Positions 55,456 to 64,000 of a DNA stretch of 64,000 nucleotides are shown here, piece after piece. The notes under the pieces are model-generated. The model had not been told where the DNA came from. It searched no databases and was given only the letters and a program-made list of their open reading frames with translations. The stretch lies in assembly GCF_000429525.1 (NCBI RefSeq), contig NZ_AUCA01000011.1, forward strand, positions 1 through 64,000, given 5' to 3'. Origin of the DNA: Alicyclobacillus contaminans DSM 17975. Its GTDB lineage: Bacteria; Bacillota; Bacilli; Alicyclobacillales; Alicyclobacillaceae. A program made the translations under genes and the position numbers. Each line of letters begins with the position of its first letter. Within the stretch, counting starts at the first letter, position 1.

Positions 55456-56841
55456 TCAGAGAATGAATTGGCTGAGGTCTTTGTTCACAACAATCGACTT
55501 CAACTTTTCATCGACGTACTCTGGCGTGATGACCACTTCCTCCAGATGTACCTCGGGGGCCTCGAACGACAGGTCTTCCAGCACCTTTTCCACCAACGTG
55601 TGCAGACGGCGGGCTCCGATGTTTTCCGTTTCCCGGTTCACCTGCTCCGCCATCTCCGCGATTCGGCGAATCGCTTCGTCCGTAAAGCGAACCCGGACAC
55701 CCTCGGTTTCCAACAGTGCTGTGTACTGCTTCAGCAGCGCGTGCTGCGGCTCCTTCAGAATTCGCTCAAAGTCATCCGGTGTCAGACTCTCAAGCTCGAC
55801 GCGAATAGGAAAACGCCCCTGCAGCTCCGGGATGAGGTCGGACGGTTTGGCGATGTGGAAGGCACCTGCACCGATGAACAGAATGTGATCAGTTTTGACC
55901 GCCCCGTACTTGGTGGCTACGGTCGAACCCTCAACGATGGGCAGAATGTCCCGCTGCACGCCTTCTCGAGACACGTCTCGACTATTCGTTTCTCGACCCG
56001 CGATTTTGTCCATTTCGTCAATGAAGATGATGCCGTGGTTCTCCACCCGGTGCACCGCCTCCGCCGTGACGGCATCCATGTCAATCAGCTTCTGCGCTTC
56101 CTCCTGTGCCAGTACCTTCCGCGCCTCGCGCACCGTCATTTTGCGCCGTTTCGTTTGTTTCGGCAGCAGATTGCCGAGTGCTTCCTGCAGGTTGCCGAGA
56201 CTTTCCGGCCCCATGCCGGGCAGAAACCCGAGCATCGCGCCCTGCTGCTCCTCGACATCCACCTCAATCAGCCGATCCTCCAGTTCGCCCATCGCCAGTT
56301 GGTGCGCAACCCGCCGACGCTCGCTGCGCACCGCTTCTGAAGGACCGCTGTCGGTCCGGTTCCCCTGACCGCCACTGAACAGCATTTCGAACGGATTGCG
56401 CATCGTCTGCTTGGCATTGGGATCAGGCACAAGGGCTTCCACAATGCGCTGCTCCGCCTGTTCCGTCGCCTGGGCTTTCACTTTTTCCGCGTGCTCCGCC
56501 TTCACCATACGGATGGCCGCCTCCACCAGGTCGCGCACCATCGATTCGACGTCCCGTCCGACGTACCCGACCTCCGTAAACTTGGTGGCTTCGACCTTGA
56601 GGAATGGCGCGCCCACCAATTTACTCAGCCGTCGCGCAATTTCCGTTTTGCCGACGCCGGTTGGGCCAATCATCAAGATGTTCTTCGGCGTCACTTCCTC
56701 CTGCAACGACGGAGGGAGCTTCGCGCGGCGCATGCGATTCCGCAAGGCGATGGCGACCGCCCGCTTGGCCGCTTTCTGGCCCACGATGTACTTATCCAAT
56801 TCCGCTACAATCTGCCGGGGCGTCATATTGACTTCTGGCAT
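55456..56841 (-). CDS. hslU: ATP-dependent protease ATPase subunit HslU (ClpY)
   Basis: A 461-residue AAA+ unfoldase for HslV. N-terminal [17 protein letters not shown], Walker [18 protein letters not shown], the pore loop [14 protein letters not shown], Walker [12 protein letters not shown], sensor [13 protein letters not shown] and the C-terminal degron-like end QFIL are all present. The inserted I-domain spans about residues 115-240. ATG at 56841 follows AGAGGGG by six bases. It lies 46 bases after hslV. Confidence 0.97.
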   Translation of the reverse strand: MPEVNMTPRQIVAELDKYIVGQKAAKRAVAIALRNRMRRAKLPPSLQEEVTPKNILMIGPTGVGKTEIARRLSKLVGAPFLKVEATKFTEVGYVGRDVESMVRDLVEAAIRMVKAEHAEKVKAQATEQAEQRIVEALVPDPNAKQTMRNPFEMLFSGGQGNRTDSGPSEAVRSERRRVAHQLAMGELEDRLIEVDVEEQQGAMLGFLPGMGPESLGNLQEALGNLLPKQTKRRKMTVREARKVLAQEEAQKLIDMDAVTAEAVHRVENHGIIFIDEMDKIAGRETNSRDVSREGVQRDILPIVEGSTVATKYGAVKTDHILFIGAGAFHIAKPSDLIPELQGRFPIRVELESLTPDDFERILKEPQHALLKQYTALLETEGVRVRFTDEAIRRIAEMAEQVNRETENIGARRLHTLVEKVLEDLSFEAPEVHLEEVVITPEYVDEKLKSIVVNKDLSQFIL

Positions 56842-56888
56842 CCCAATCCCCTCTTTTCCTTCCATCCAGTTCCGTGATGAGGCAACGG

Positions 56889-57434
56889 TTAGTCGCCGAT
56901 GGACTCGACCACAATGTGGTCATTGGTGTACACGCAGATCTCGGACGCGATTCGCAGGGCCTGTTCCGCAATTTCACGGGGCGACATCTCCGTGTTCCGG
57001 GCGAGCGCACGGCCCGCCGATAGGGCGTACGCTCCTCCGGAGCCAATCGCACAGATGCCGTCGTCCGGTTCAATCACTTCTCCAGTACCGGACAAAATGA
57101 ACAGATGCTCTCTGTCCATCACAATCAACATCGCTTCCAATTTGTGCAGAATTTTGTCCGAGCGCCACTCTTTCGCCAATTCAACGGCCGCCCGCTGCAG
57201 GTTCCCATGGAATTCCTCGAGTTTCCCCTCGAATTTCTCGAACAGAGTGAACGCGTCCGCGACCGATCCGGCAAATCCCGCAATCACCTGTCCGCGGTAC
57301 AATCTGCGCACCTTTCGCGCATTCTGCTTCATGATCATGGTATTCCCGAGAGTCACCTGACCGTCTCCGGCCATGGCCCCGCGCCCGTCCTTCAGGACGG
57401 CGAATATTGTCGTGGCATGCATCTCTTGCAGCAT
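56889..57434 (-). CDS. hslV: ATP-dependent protease subunit HslV (ClpQ)
   Basis: A 181-residue proteasome-like peptidase. The sequence starts [14 protein letters not shown]: the Thr-Thr-Ile stretch that is the N-terminal nucleophile in E. coli HslV comes after seven residues. B. subtilis and related ClpQ also carry a few residues before that stretch and use an N-terminal Ser, which is not available here. Conserved core: [40 protein letters not shown] and [21 protein letters not shown] at 57434 after AAGGGGGCGG; a second ATG four codons on would give MHATTIF. Propeptide removal seems likely. Confidence 0.95.
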   Translation of the reverse strand: MLQEMHATTIFAVLKDGRGAMAGDGQVTLGNTMIMKQNARKVRRLYRGQVIAGFAGSVADAFTLFEKFEGKLEEFHGNLQRAAVELAKEWRSDKILHKLEAMLIVMDREHLFILSGTGEVIEPDDGICAIGSGGAYALSAGRALARNTEMSPREIAEQALRIASEICVYTNDHIVVESIGD

Positions 57435-57447
57435 GCAACCGCCCCCT

Positions 57448-58377
57448 TCATTGCGTATCCAATGGCAGTCCGCTTTGTCGGGCTGCCCGCGGATGCGCCG
57501 ACTGATACACCCGTACCAACCGTTCCCTCGTTGTATGGGTATAAATTTGCGTGGAAGACAGACTGATGTGGCCGAGCAGTTCTTGAACCACCCGCAGATC
57601 CGCGCCGCCGTCGAGGAGATGTGTGGCGAAACTATGGCGGAGGGCATGAGGACTGATATGGGCCAGCCCCGCCACTTCCGCAATCCTCCGATCCAAGATT
57701 CGGCGCACGCTGCGGTCGCTGAGCCGTCCTCCGCGCCGATTCACGAACAACGCCTCAGCGCACAGGTTCGCGCCGGCGCGAGCGGACAGGTATCGCTTGA
57801 GACTGTGCACCGCCCGACGGCCCATCAACACGTATCGTTCGCGGGCCCCCTTGCCGAACACGAGCGCTCCGCCCTCCTGTAAGTCTACGTCTGTCACATC
57901 GAGTGCAACACACTCACTCACGCGTATCCCAGTGGCATAGATGAGTTCCAGCAGCGCCCGATCCCGCAAGCTCCACAGATCATCCCCGGTGATGTGATCC
58001 AACAACGCGTTCATCTCTTCTTGATAGTAAAAATCAGGAATGCGTTTTTCCAGCTTCGGCATCGTCAACAGTTGGGCCAGGTTGCGCTCCGCAATCCCCA
58101 CGCCGGTCAAATAATCGTAGAAACTACGATAGCACGACAACCGCCTGGCCACGGACGACTTGGCCAACCCACGCCGAATCTCCTGCGCCAGAAAGGAGCG
58201 CAGGTGCCTAAGCCGGATCTGTTCGACGGCATGGATTCCCTGCGCAGCCAGGTATGTCGCCAGTGCCTCCAAGTCTTTTCGGTAGGCGACGAGGGTCCGT
58301 TCGGACCCGCCGCGCGCTGCGCGCCGGACCTCGAGAAAGACGTCAATGGCGGATGGAATCGGCGTGGTTCCATTCAC
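57448..58377 (-). CDS. xerC: Tyrosine recombinase XerC (CodV)
   Basis: A 309-residue site-specific recombinase that resolves chromosome dimers at dif with XerD. The N-terminal SAM-like domain ([18 protein letters not shown]) is followed by the catalytic domain. The active-site residues are visible: Arg in [12 protein letters not shown], His-x2-Arg in [18 protein letters not shown], the His of [15 protein letters not shown] and the nucleophilic Tyr in the same segment. The start is a GTG overlapping the trmFO stop by 4 bases. Its place between trmFO and hslV matches B. subtilis codV. Confidence 0.97.
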   Translation of the reverse strand: MNGTTPIPSAIDVFLEVRRAARGGSERTLVAYRKDLEALATYLAAQGIHAVEQIRLRHLRSFLAQEIRRGLAKSSVARRLSCYRSFYDYLTGVGIAERNLAQLLTMPKLEKRIPDFYYQEEMNALLDHITGDDLWSLRDRALLELIYATGIRVSECVALDVTDVDLQEGGALVFGKGARERYVLMGRRAVHSLKRYLSARAGANLCAEALFVNRRGGRLSDRSVRRILDRRIAEVAGLAHISPHALRHSFATHLLDGGADLRVVQELLGHISLSSTQIYTHTTRERLVRVYQSAHPRAARQSGLPLDTQ

Positions 58378-59681
58378 AGTTGAGACGCCCCCATGGTCCG
58401 CGCCAAGTCGGACAGCGCACGGTCGGCCATTCGCTGTGCGCGCTCTCGCTTGTCCCGAATGCGCTCCGGCAACGGCGGCATAATGCCAAAGGTCGCGTTC
58501 ATCGGCTGAAAGTTGCCCTTGTCCGCGTGTGTGATGTAATGCGCCAGACTGCCCATCGCCGTCGTGGGCGGCAGCGTCACCAGGTTTTCGCCGCGCGCCA
58601 AACGGGCGGCGTTGATGCCAGCCAGCAGCCCGGCTGCCGCGGACTCCACGTATCCTTCCACACCCGTGATTTGCCCCGCGAAGAACAGGGTATCCCGAGC
58701 TTTGGACTGATACGTGGGATGCAGCGCGGTCGGACTGTTGATGTAGGTGTTTCGATGCATCACGCCAAAGCGGACAAACTCCGCCTGCTCCAACCCGGGA
58801 ATCATGCGGAACACGCGAGCCTGCTCGCCCCACTTCAGATGCGTCTGAAACCCGACCAGATTGTACAGGGTTGCCGCCGCGTTGTCCTGCCGCAATTGAA
58901 CTACGGCATAGGGACGCTCTCCCGTCTTTGGATTCACCAGCCCAACCGGTTTCATCGGACCAAACAACAACGTTTTCGGCCCGCGAGCCGCCATCACTTC
59001 TACGGGCATGCACCCTTCGAAGTACTTCTCTTCCTCGAAGTCGTGCAGAGGTGCTGTTTCCGCATGGATCAACGCCTCGTAGAATGCCTGGAATTCCGCT
59101 TCGGTCATCGGACAGTTCAGGTATGCGGCTTCTCCTTTATCGTATCGGGAAGCCAGGTACACCTTGTCCATGTCCACCGATTCCTTGGTCACAATCGGCG
59201 CCGCCGCATCGTAGAAGTACAGGTAATTCTGGCCGATGAACGCCCGTATAGACTCGGACAAATCCGGCGACGTCAACGGTCCGGTCGCGACCACCACAAT
59301 GCCGTCGTCCGGCAGCGCCCGAATCTCCTCTCGCCGAATTTCCACCAGCGGGTGCTCCTCCAACGCGCGCGTGACCGCGGCGGAAAACCCCTCCCGATCC
59401 ACCGCCAGCGCTCCCCCAGCCGGCACGGCATGCGCATCCGCCGACTGTATGATGAGCGACTGCAATCGTCGCATCTCTTCCTTTAATAGGCCAACCGCAT
59501 TGGTGATGGCCGCGGATCGAAGGGAATTGGTGCACACCAACTCGGCGAACCGATCCGTATGATGCGCCGGCGTCTTCCGGACCGGCCGCATCTCATACAA
59601 CCGCACCGGTACACCCTGTCTCGCCACCTGCCAGGCGGCCTCCGATCCGGCCAGCCCAGCTCCGATGACCGTTACATGCAT
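58374..59681 (-). CDS. trmFO: Folate/FAD-dependent tRNA m5U54 methyltransferase TrmFO
   Basis: A 435-residue flavoprotein that methylates U54 of tRNA with methylene-tetrahydrofolate. FAD motif [20 protein letters not shown], the [14 protein letters not shown] segment, a conserved Cys in LVCTNSLRS and another in [14 protein letters not shown], and the C-terminal [20 protein letters not shown]. The ATG at 59681 follows GGGGGG nine bases upstream; the open frame further upstream lies within topA. It is coupled to xerC. Confidence 0.97.
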   Translation of the reverse strand: MHVTVIGAGLAGSEAAWQVARQGVPVRLYEMRPVRKTPAHHTDRFAELVCTNSLRSAAITNAVGLLKEEMRRLQSLIIQSADAHAVPAGGALAVDREGFSAAVTRALEEHPLVEIRREEIRALPDDGIVVVATGPLTSPDLSESIRAFIGQNYLYFYDAAAPIVTKESVDMDKVYLASRYDKGEAAYLNCPMTEAEFQAFYEALIHAETAPLHDFEEEKYFEGCMPVEVMAARGPKTLLFGPMKPVGLVNPKTGERPYAVVQLRQDNAAATLYNLVGFQTHLKWGEQARVFRMIPGLEQAEFVRFGVMHRNTYINSPTALHPTYQSKARDTLFFAGQITGVEGYVESAAAGLLAGINAARLARGENLVTLPPTTAMGSLAHYITHADKGNFQPMNATFGIMPPLPERIRDKRERAQRMADRALSDLARTMGASQL

Positions 59682-59698
59682 CCGCTGCGCCCCCCTTG

Positions 59699-61825
59699 TT
59701 ACGACAGTTTCTTCTTTCGAACACCTTTCACCTTCTGCCCGTGCGCCTTGGCCGCGCCGGCGTCCGGATGTGCCGCGGCGTTGCTGCAGACGACCAGCGA
59801 CTCTCCCTTGGAACGCTTTTCGACCATCGGGTGGTGGCAAACGGGACACAGCGCTCCGGTTGGTTTGTCCCAGAGCACGTAGTCGCAGTCTGGATAGCCG
59901 CTGCATCCATAAAACACCTTGCGCTTCCCGCGACGTTCCACCAACGGTTTCTTGCACCGCGGACAGTCCACGCCGACTTCCTTGACGATGGGCTTGGTGT
60001 TTCGGCACTCCGGAAATCCCGGGCAAGCCAGGAATTTTCCGTAACGACCGTGTTTGTACACCATCTTTCGGCCGCACTTATCGCAAACCACGTCCGATTC
60101 CTCGTCGGCAATCTGCACGTGTTCCAATGTCTCTTCCGCGCGTTCGAGTTCGGTTTCAAACTCCCGATTGAATGATTCGAGCAGGGCGACCCAATCGGTT
60201 TTTCCTTCTTCGATGAGGTCCAATTGCTGTTCCAAATGGGCCGTGAAATCCACGTCAATCAGTTGGTGGAAGTTTTGCACCAACAGGTCAACGACGAGTT
60301 CTCCCAATTCGGTCGGATAAAACCGTTTCTGATCCAGTATGACATAGCCGCGTTTCAAAATGGTTTCCATCGTGGGCGCGTACGTGCTCGGCCGCCCAAT
60401 CCCGAGTTCCTCCATCGCCTTGACCAAACTCGATTCACTGTAGCGCGGCGGCGGCTGAGTGAAGTGCTGTTCCGGCGACACCGTGGGTTCCGGCAGCGGC
60501 TGACCCTCGCTGAGCGGTGGAAGGATCTTGCCGTCCTTTTCGTCCGTTGCCGGATCGTCCGTGCCTTCGGTGTAAACCGCCATGAACCCCGCGAACTTGA
60601 CAACGGAGCCGGTGGCTCGGAACCACGCTTCGTTGGCCCGAATATCCACCGTGGTCGTATCCAGCACTGCCTGCGCCATCTGGCTGGCCACAAACCGCTC
60701 CCAAATCAATTTGTACAATCGGAGTTGATCTCTGGACAGGAATTCCTTGAGGGAATCCGGCGTACGAACCACCGAGGTGGGCCGAATCCCTTCGTGCGCA
60801 TCCTGGGCGTTGCCTTTGGTGGAAAATTGACGTGCCTCCCGCGGCACGAAATCGGTGCCAAAGCGGTCCGCGATGAACGCCCGCGCCTCCGTCTGCGCGG
60901 ACTCCGCGATGCGCGTGGAATCGGTTCGCATGTAGGTGATGAGACCGACGGTGCCTTCTGCACCCACATCCAAGCCTTCGTACAGCTGCTGCGCAACGGA
61001 CATGGTCTTGGACGCGCGAAATCCCAATTTGCGCGCAGCTTCCTGTTGAAGACTGCTGGTGGTGAAGGGTGGACTCGGATTCCGCCGGCGCTCGCTGCGC
61101 TTCACTCGCTCCACGCGGTAGTCCGCGCCTTCAATGTGCTTCAACAGTTCGTCGACCGCTTCGCGATTCGGCAACTCCGTCTTCTCGTCGCCATACCCTT
61201 GAAAACGTGCGCTGAACCGCCCTTGGGCCACTGTGAATTCAGCGTCCACCGTCCAGTACTCCTGTGGAACGAACGCCCGAATCTCCCGTTCCCTGTCCAC
61301 AATCAAACGCACGGCCACCGACTGCACGCGGCCCGCCGACAATCCTTTCTTCACTTTTCTCCACAGCAGAGGACTCAAACGATAGCCCACCAGTCGGTCC
61401 AATATGCGCCGGGTCTGCTGGGCGTTGATGAGGTCATAATTCAGTCGACGCGGCGCATTGAACGCTTCGCGAACCGCGTCTTTCGTAATTTCATGAAACA
61501 CCACGCGACAGGCTTCCTCCTGGTTCACGTCCAGCAGGTTGGCCAGGTGCCAGGCGATGGCCTCTCCCTCTCGGTCCGGGTCAGCCGCCAAAAACACTTT
61601 TTTCGCCTTTTTGCGCGCGTCGCGCAACGATTTTATGACATCGCCCTTGCCGCGAATGGTGATGTATTTCGGTTCAAAGTGACGTTGAATATCCACGCCG
61701 AGTTGACTCTTTGGCAAATCGCGGACATGGCCCATCGAGGCCTTCACGGTGTACTTCTTCCCCAGGTATTTTCCAATGGTCTTTGCCTTTGCGGGCGACT
61801 CCACGATAACTAAGTACTCGGACAA
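59699..61825 (-). CDS. topA: DNA topoisomerase I
   Basis: A 708-residue type IA topoisomerase that relaxes negative supercoils. The Toprim domain ([34 protein letters not shown]) is followed by the catalytic Tyr298 in [15 protein letters not shown]. Three C-terminal Cys4-type zinc segments follow (CDKCGRKM with [15 protein letters not shown] with CSGYPDC; CPVCHHP with a later Cys). The third lacks a clean fourth Cys because [10 protein letters not shown] replaces the usual pattern. Start is TTG at 61825, six bases after GGGGAGGT; the next upstream ATG overlaps this site. A promoter lies about 130 bases upstream. Confidence 0.97.
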   Translation of the reverse strand: MSEYLVIVESPAKAKTIGKYLGKKYTVKASMGHVRDLPKSQLGVDIQRHFEPKYITIRGKGDVIKSLRDARKKAKKVFLAADPDREGEAIAWHLANLLDVNQEEACRVVFHEITKDAVREAFNAPRRLNYDLINAQQTRRILDRLVGYRLSPLLWRKVKKGLSAGRVQSVAVRLIVDREREIRAFVPQEYWTVDAEFTVAQGRFSARFQGYGDEKTELPNREAVDELLKHIEGADYRVERVKRSERRRNPSPPFTTSSLQQEAARKLGFRASKTMSVAQQLYEGLDVGAEGTVGLITYMRTDSTRIAESAQTEARAFIADRFGTDFVPREARQFSTKGNAQDAHEGIRPTSVVRTPDSLKEFLSRDQLRLYKLIWERFVASQMAQAVLDTTTVDIRANEAWFRATGSVVKFAGFMAVYTEGTDDPATDEKDGKILPPLSEGQPLPEPTVSPEQHFTQPPPRYSESSLVKAMEELGIGRPSTYAPTMETILKRGYVILDQKRFYPTELGELVVDLLVQNFHQLIDVDFTAHLEQQLDLIEEGKTDWVALLESFNREFETELERAEETLEHVQIADEESDVVCDKCGRKMVYKHGRYGKFLACPGFPECRNTKPIVKEVGVDCPRCKKPLVERRGKRKVFYGCSGYPDCDYVLWDKPTGALCPVCHHPMVEKRSKGESLVVCSNAAAHPDAGAAKAHGQKVKGVRKKKLS

Positions 61826-61953
61826 AACGCTACCTCCCCATGCCTGCGTCGCGCGGCACGCGCGGTGCGCAACAGGCAATCCGGCTACTGGTACCCAACG
61901 GGACACCCCCGCCGCCCAAGGAGAACCGGGCGGTGCCCCCGCGTTCTACAAAT

Positions 61954-61981
61954 ATTATCACCACACACTTTTCTTTTGCAA
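61954..61981 (-). promoter_or_regulatory. Candidate SigA promoter of topA
   Basis: TTGCAA, a 16-base spacer and GATAAT (5 of 6) on the minus strand, in the 160-base gap between dprA and topA. The -35 reaches to within a few bases of the dprA stop. Confidence 0.6.
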
Positions 61982-61987
61982 ACGTCA

Positions 61988-63115
61988 TCACCGGTCCACC
62001 ACCGAACGGCCGCCGTGCGTTGCGGTTCCAGTGCGCCGGTACGTCCCGTCTGGATTTCTTGCCACCATGCCCGCCAGTTCTAATTCCAAGAGCCCTTCGT
62101 ACACCCGTCCCACCGGTTGGCCCAACGCCCGGGCGAGCTGGCCCGGAAGTTTCGCCTCCACCATACTATCGTACAAATCTCGCCACCGTTCCGGAATTCC
62201 ACTGCGCGACAATTCCGCATGGTCAAGTCCGCAATCCGCCAGGAACTCCGTCGGATCTAGCAGTACCTGCGCACCCTGTTGCAAGAGACGATTCGAACCG
62301 CGATGCAGCGACGCCGTGATGGGCCCGGGAACCACATAGACATCTCGGCCCAGATCCAGGGCGGCATCCACCGTGTGCAGCGCCCCGCTGCGTTCCCCCG
62401 CCTGAATCAGAACCAGTTTCGGCGACAGCGCGGCAATCAAACGATTACGCCAAGGAAATCGGTGCTTCGCAACCGGCACGTCCGGTGCGTATTCGCTGAC
62501 AATCAACCCGCCACTGGCGAGGATCTCATCGTACAGCCGCCGATGGTGTGACGGATAGCAGAGATTCACGCCACACCCGAGCACCGCGGTCGTTCCGCCG
62601 CGGACGGCCAATGCCCCGCGATGCGCCACGGCGTCTATGCCTTCGGCGAGTCCGGACACGATGTGGATGCCGCCCGCCGCCAGGGTTTCCGCAATCCAGC
62701 GCGCCGCCTCCTGACCATAGGCGGACATGCGGCGGGTGCCCACGATACTGACGGTCCGCCGAAACGCGTGCATCCGCCCCTTCGTGAACAACACCAGCGG
62801 CGGTTGCGCCAACTCGAGCAACGCGTCGGGGTAGTCATCGTCCCCTCGAACCACGCACCGAATGTCACGGTGCATGAGTCGCTCCTCCACAGTCGCTGGG
62901 TCGTGCCCTTGACGCCATCGATCCAAGGCCCATACGGTGGCCGGTCGCAGGCGACAGACGGCCAGCCACTGCTCCGCTGATGACGCCCAAACCGCATGGG
63001 CACCCCCGAGACGGTCCACCAATCGGATGAGGGTGGTTGGCTCCACACTTGGGCAAGCCGCCAGTGCGATGGTACACGCGCGATCCCATCCATCCGAATT
63101 CCTCTCCGTCCCCAT
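61988..63115 (-). CDS. dprA: DNA-processing protein DprA
   Basis: A 375-residue RecA loader for incoming single-stranded DNA in transformation. The Rossmann-type core shows VSIVGTRRMSAYGQEAARW, HIVSGLAEGIDAVAH, TAVLGCGVNLCYPSHH and the SEYAPDVPVAKHRFPWRNRL segment. A winged-helix C-terminus follows after GQPVGRVYEGLLELELAG. The ATG at 63115 is six to seven bases after GGGGGG; the longer open frame upstream passes through the sucD terminator. The gene lies alone between sucD and topA in the usual order. Confidence 0.95.
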   Translation of the reverse strand: MGTERNSDGWDRACTIALAACPSVEPTTLIRLVDRLGGAHAVWASSAEQWLAVCRLRPATVWALDRWRQGHDPATVEERLMHRDIRCVVRGDDDYPDALLELAQPPLVLFTKGRMHAFRRTVSIVGTRRMSAYGQEAARWIAETLAAGGIHIVSGLAEGIDAVAHRGALAVRGGTTAVLGCGVNLCYPSHHRRLYDEILASGGLIVSEYAPDVPVAKHRFPWRNRLIAALSPKLVLIQAGERSGALHTVDAALDLGRDVYVVPGPITASLHRGSNRLLQQGAQVLLDPTEFLADCGLDHAELSRSGIPERWRDLYDSMVEAKLPGQLARALGQPVGRVYEGLLELELAGMVARNPDGTYRRTGTATHGGRSVVDR

Positions 63116-63234
63116 GCACCATCCCCCCCTATTCTCACAGCGTATAGCTGGAACGAAGGTGACGCCATTGCGCGTAGGGTACTCCTTCATCCTATCGGTC
63201 ATCCCGCGTGACAATATCGCCGTGATGCATGTGC

Positions 63235-63277
63235 GAAAGAAAAAGCTTTCGGATCTCCCTGGAGATCCGAAAGCTTT
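63235..63277 (-). terminator. Strong terminator after sucD
   Basis: Seventeen-base perfect arms (63242-63258 and 63261-63277) around a two-base loop, followed on the minus strand by GCTTTTTCTTTC. It lies 21 bases past the sucD stop, between sucD and dprA. Confidence 0.92.
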
Positions 63278-63298
63278 CTTCCACAACTTCGCTGGTGA

Positions 63299-64000
63299 TT
63301 ACTTCACCAGGCACTTTTCCAACAGACCGCGTTCCTCAAGCACCTGCGCCAACGTCGCTCCAATTTCCGACGGTGTCGGCGCAACGCGGATCCCGCACGC
63401 TTCCATGGTGCGAATTTTCGACTCGGCTGTGCCGCTGCCGCCGGAGACAATCGCGCCCGCATGACCCATCCGGCGTCCCGGAGGCGCCGTTGCGCCGGCG
63501 ATGAAGCCAACGACCGGTTTCGTCATATTGTCGCGGATCCATTCCGCCGCTTCCTCTTCCGCCGTACCACCGATCTCGCCGATCATGACCAACGCCTCGG
63601 TGTCCGGATCTTCGTTGAACATCTTCAGAACATCGATAAACTCCGTGCCTTTGACCGGATCGCCACCGATGCCGACAGCGGTCGACTGCCCGATGTTGCG
63701 CACACTCAGCTGATAGGCAGCTTCGTACGTCAGCGTGCCGCTGCGCGAGATGACGCCGACTTTCCCCGGCGTGAAGATGTAACCCGGCATAATGCCGATC
63801 TTACATTCGCCCGGCGTGATCACCCCGGGACAGTTGGGGCCAATCAAACGGGTGTGCCGCCCTTCCATATAACGTTTCACCTTGATCATGTCCAACACCG
63901 GAATGCCTTCGGTGATGCAGATGACCAGGTCCAATTCCGCGTCCACCGCTTCCATGATGGCATCCGCTGCCCCCGCGGGCGGGACGTAGATGACGGACGC
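63299..64000 (-). CDS. sucD: Succinyl-CoA ligase alpha subunit (N-terminus outside window)
   Basis: The last 233 residues of the ADP/GDP-forming succinyl-CoA synthetase alpha subunit of the TCA cycle. The active-site His lies in [19 protein letters not shown]. Family segments [20 protein letters not shown] and [18 protein letters not shown] are intact, and the C-terminal [15 protein letters not shown] ends the protein. The CoA-binding N-terminus begins beyond the window edge. sucC would be expected just outside. A strong terminator follows. Confidence 0.98.
   Translation of the reverse strand, partial: ASVIYVPPAGAADAIMEAVDAELDLVICITEGIPVLDMIKVKRYMEGRHTRLIGPNCPGVITPGECKIGIMPGYIFTPGKVGVISRSGTLTYEAAYQLSVRNIGQSTAVGIGGDPVKGTEFIDVLKMFNEDPDTEALVMIGEIGGTAEEEAAEWIRDNMTKPVVGFIAGATAPPGRRMGHAGAIVSGGSGTAESKIRTMEACGIRVAPTPSEIGATLAQVLEERGLLEKCLVK

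Noticed and set aside
60224-61813. 529-codon plus-strand frame opposite topA
   Set aside because: Antisense of an intact topoisomerase with no motifs of its own.
63116-63234. Promoter for dprA (TTGTCA near 63200)
   Set aside because: The -10 at the right spacing is a poor match; not listed as a feature.

Overview
The window reads as the chromosome of a Gram-positive member of the Bacillota (class Bacilli). It is fairly GC-rich, and nearly all genes lie on the minus strand in tight, often overlapping operons. The gene order follows the well-known Bacillus block from sucD-dprA-topA through the fla/che genes to rpsB-tsf-pyrH-frr, dxr-rseP-polC, nusA-infB-truB-ribF-rpsO-pnp and dut. GC-rich codon use, frequent GTG/TTG starts and the particular gene losses suggest an Alicyclobacillus-like lineage, but that placement is inference, not a database result.

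Layout, high to low coordinates (direction of transcription). 64000-57448: end of sucD with a strong terminator, then dprA, topA, trmFO and xerC. 57434-55456: the HslVU (ClpQY) protease. 55318-44406: basal-body, export, hook and switch genes (flgB, flgC, fliE-fliK, flgD, a conserved small flagellar gene, flgE, flbD, fliL). 44393-30567: switch, export-gate and chemotaxis genes (fliM, fliY, cheY, fliO-R, flhB, flhA, flhF, flhG, cheA, cheW, cheC, cheD). 30539-29811: a SwrB-like membrane protein. 29662-22726: rpsB, tsf, pyrH, frr, uppS, cdsA, dxr, rseP, then polC to 18233. 18183-15561: typA and tdk on the plus strand, convergent with polC and divergent from rimP. 15247-3795: rimP, nusA, ylxR, ylxQ, infB, rbfA, nrnA, truB, ribF, rpsO, pnp. 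3710-911: a YlxY-type deacetylase homologue, an M16 peptidase and dut. The low end holds a small SPW-type membrane protein on the plus strand and the start of an IS630-type transposase cut by the window edge.

Functionally the window combines translation and RNA metabolism, isoprenoid and phospholipid precursor synthesis, replication and chromosome resolution, and one near-complete flagellar/chemotaxis locus. Compared with the Bacillus subtilis order I do not see codY (between hslU and flgB), cheB (between flhG and cheA), sigD (between cheD and the SwrB-like gene), proS (between rseP and polC) or ylxP (between infB and rbfA). The typA-tdk pair is an extra inverted cassette.

I found no previously undescribed multi-gene system. 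The most interesting points are protein-level repeats: a glycine/tyrosine/arginine-rich repeat tract inside IF2, and an 11-unit heptapeptide repeat inside the hook-length protein FliK. There are also several readable regulatory sites: promoters for rpsO, rpsB, rimP and topA; terminators after sucD, hslU, rpsB, tdk, rpsO and pnp; and a perfect hairpin in the rimP leader.
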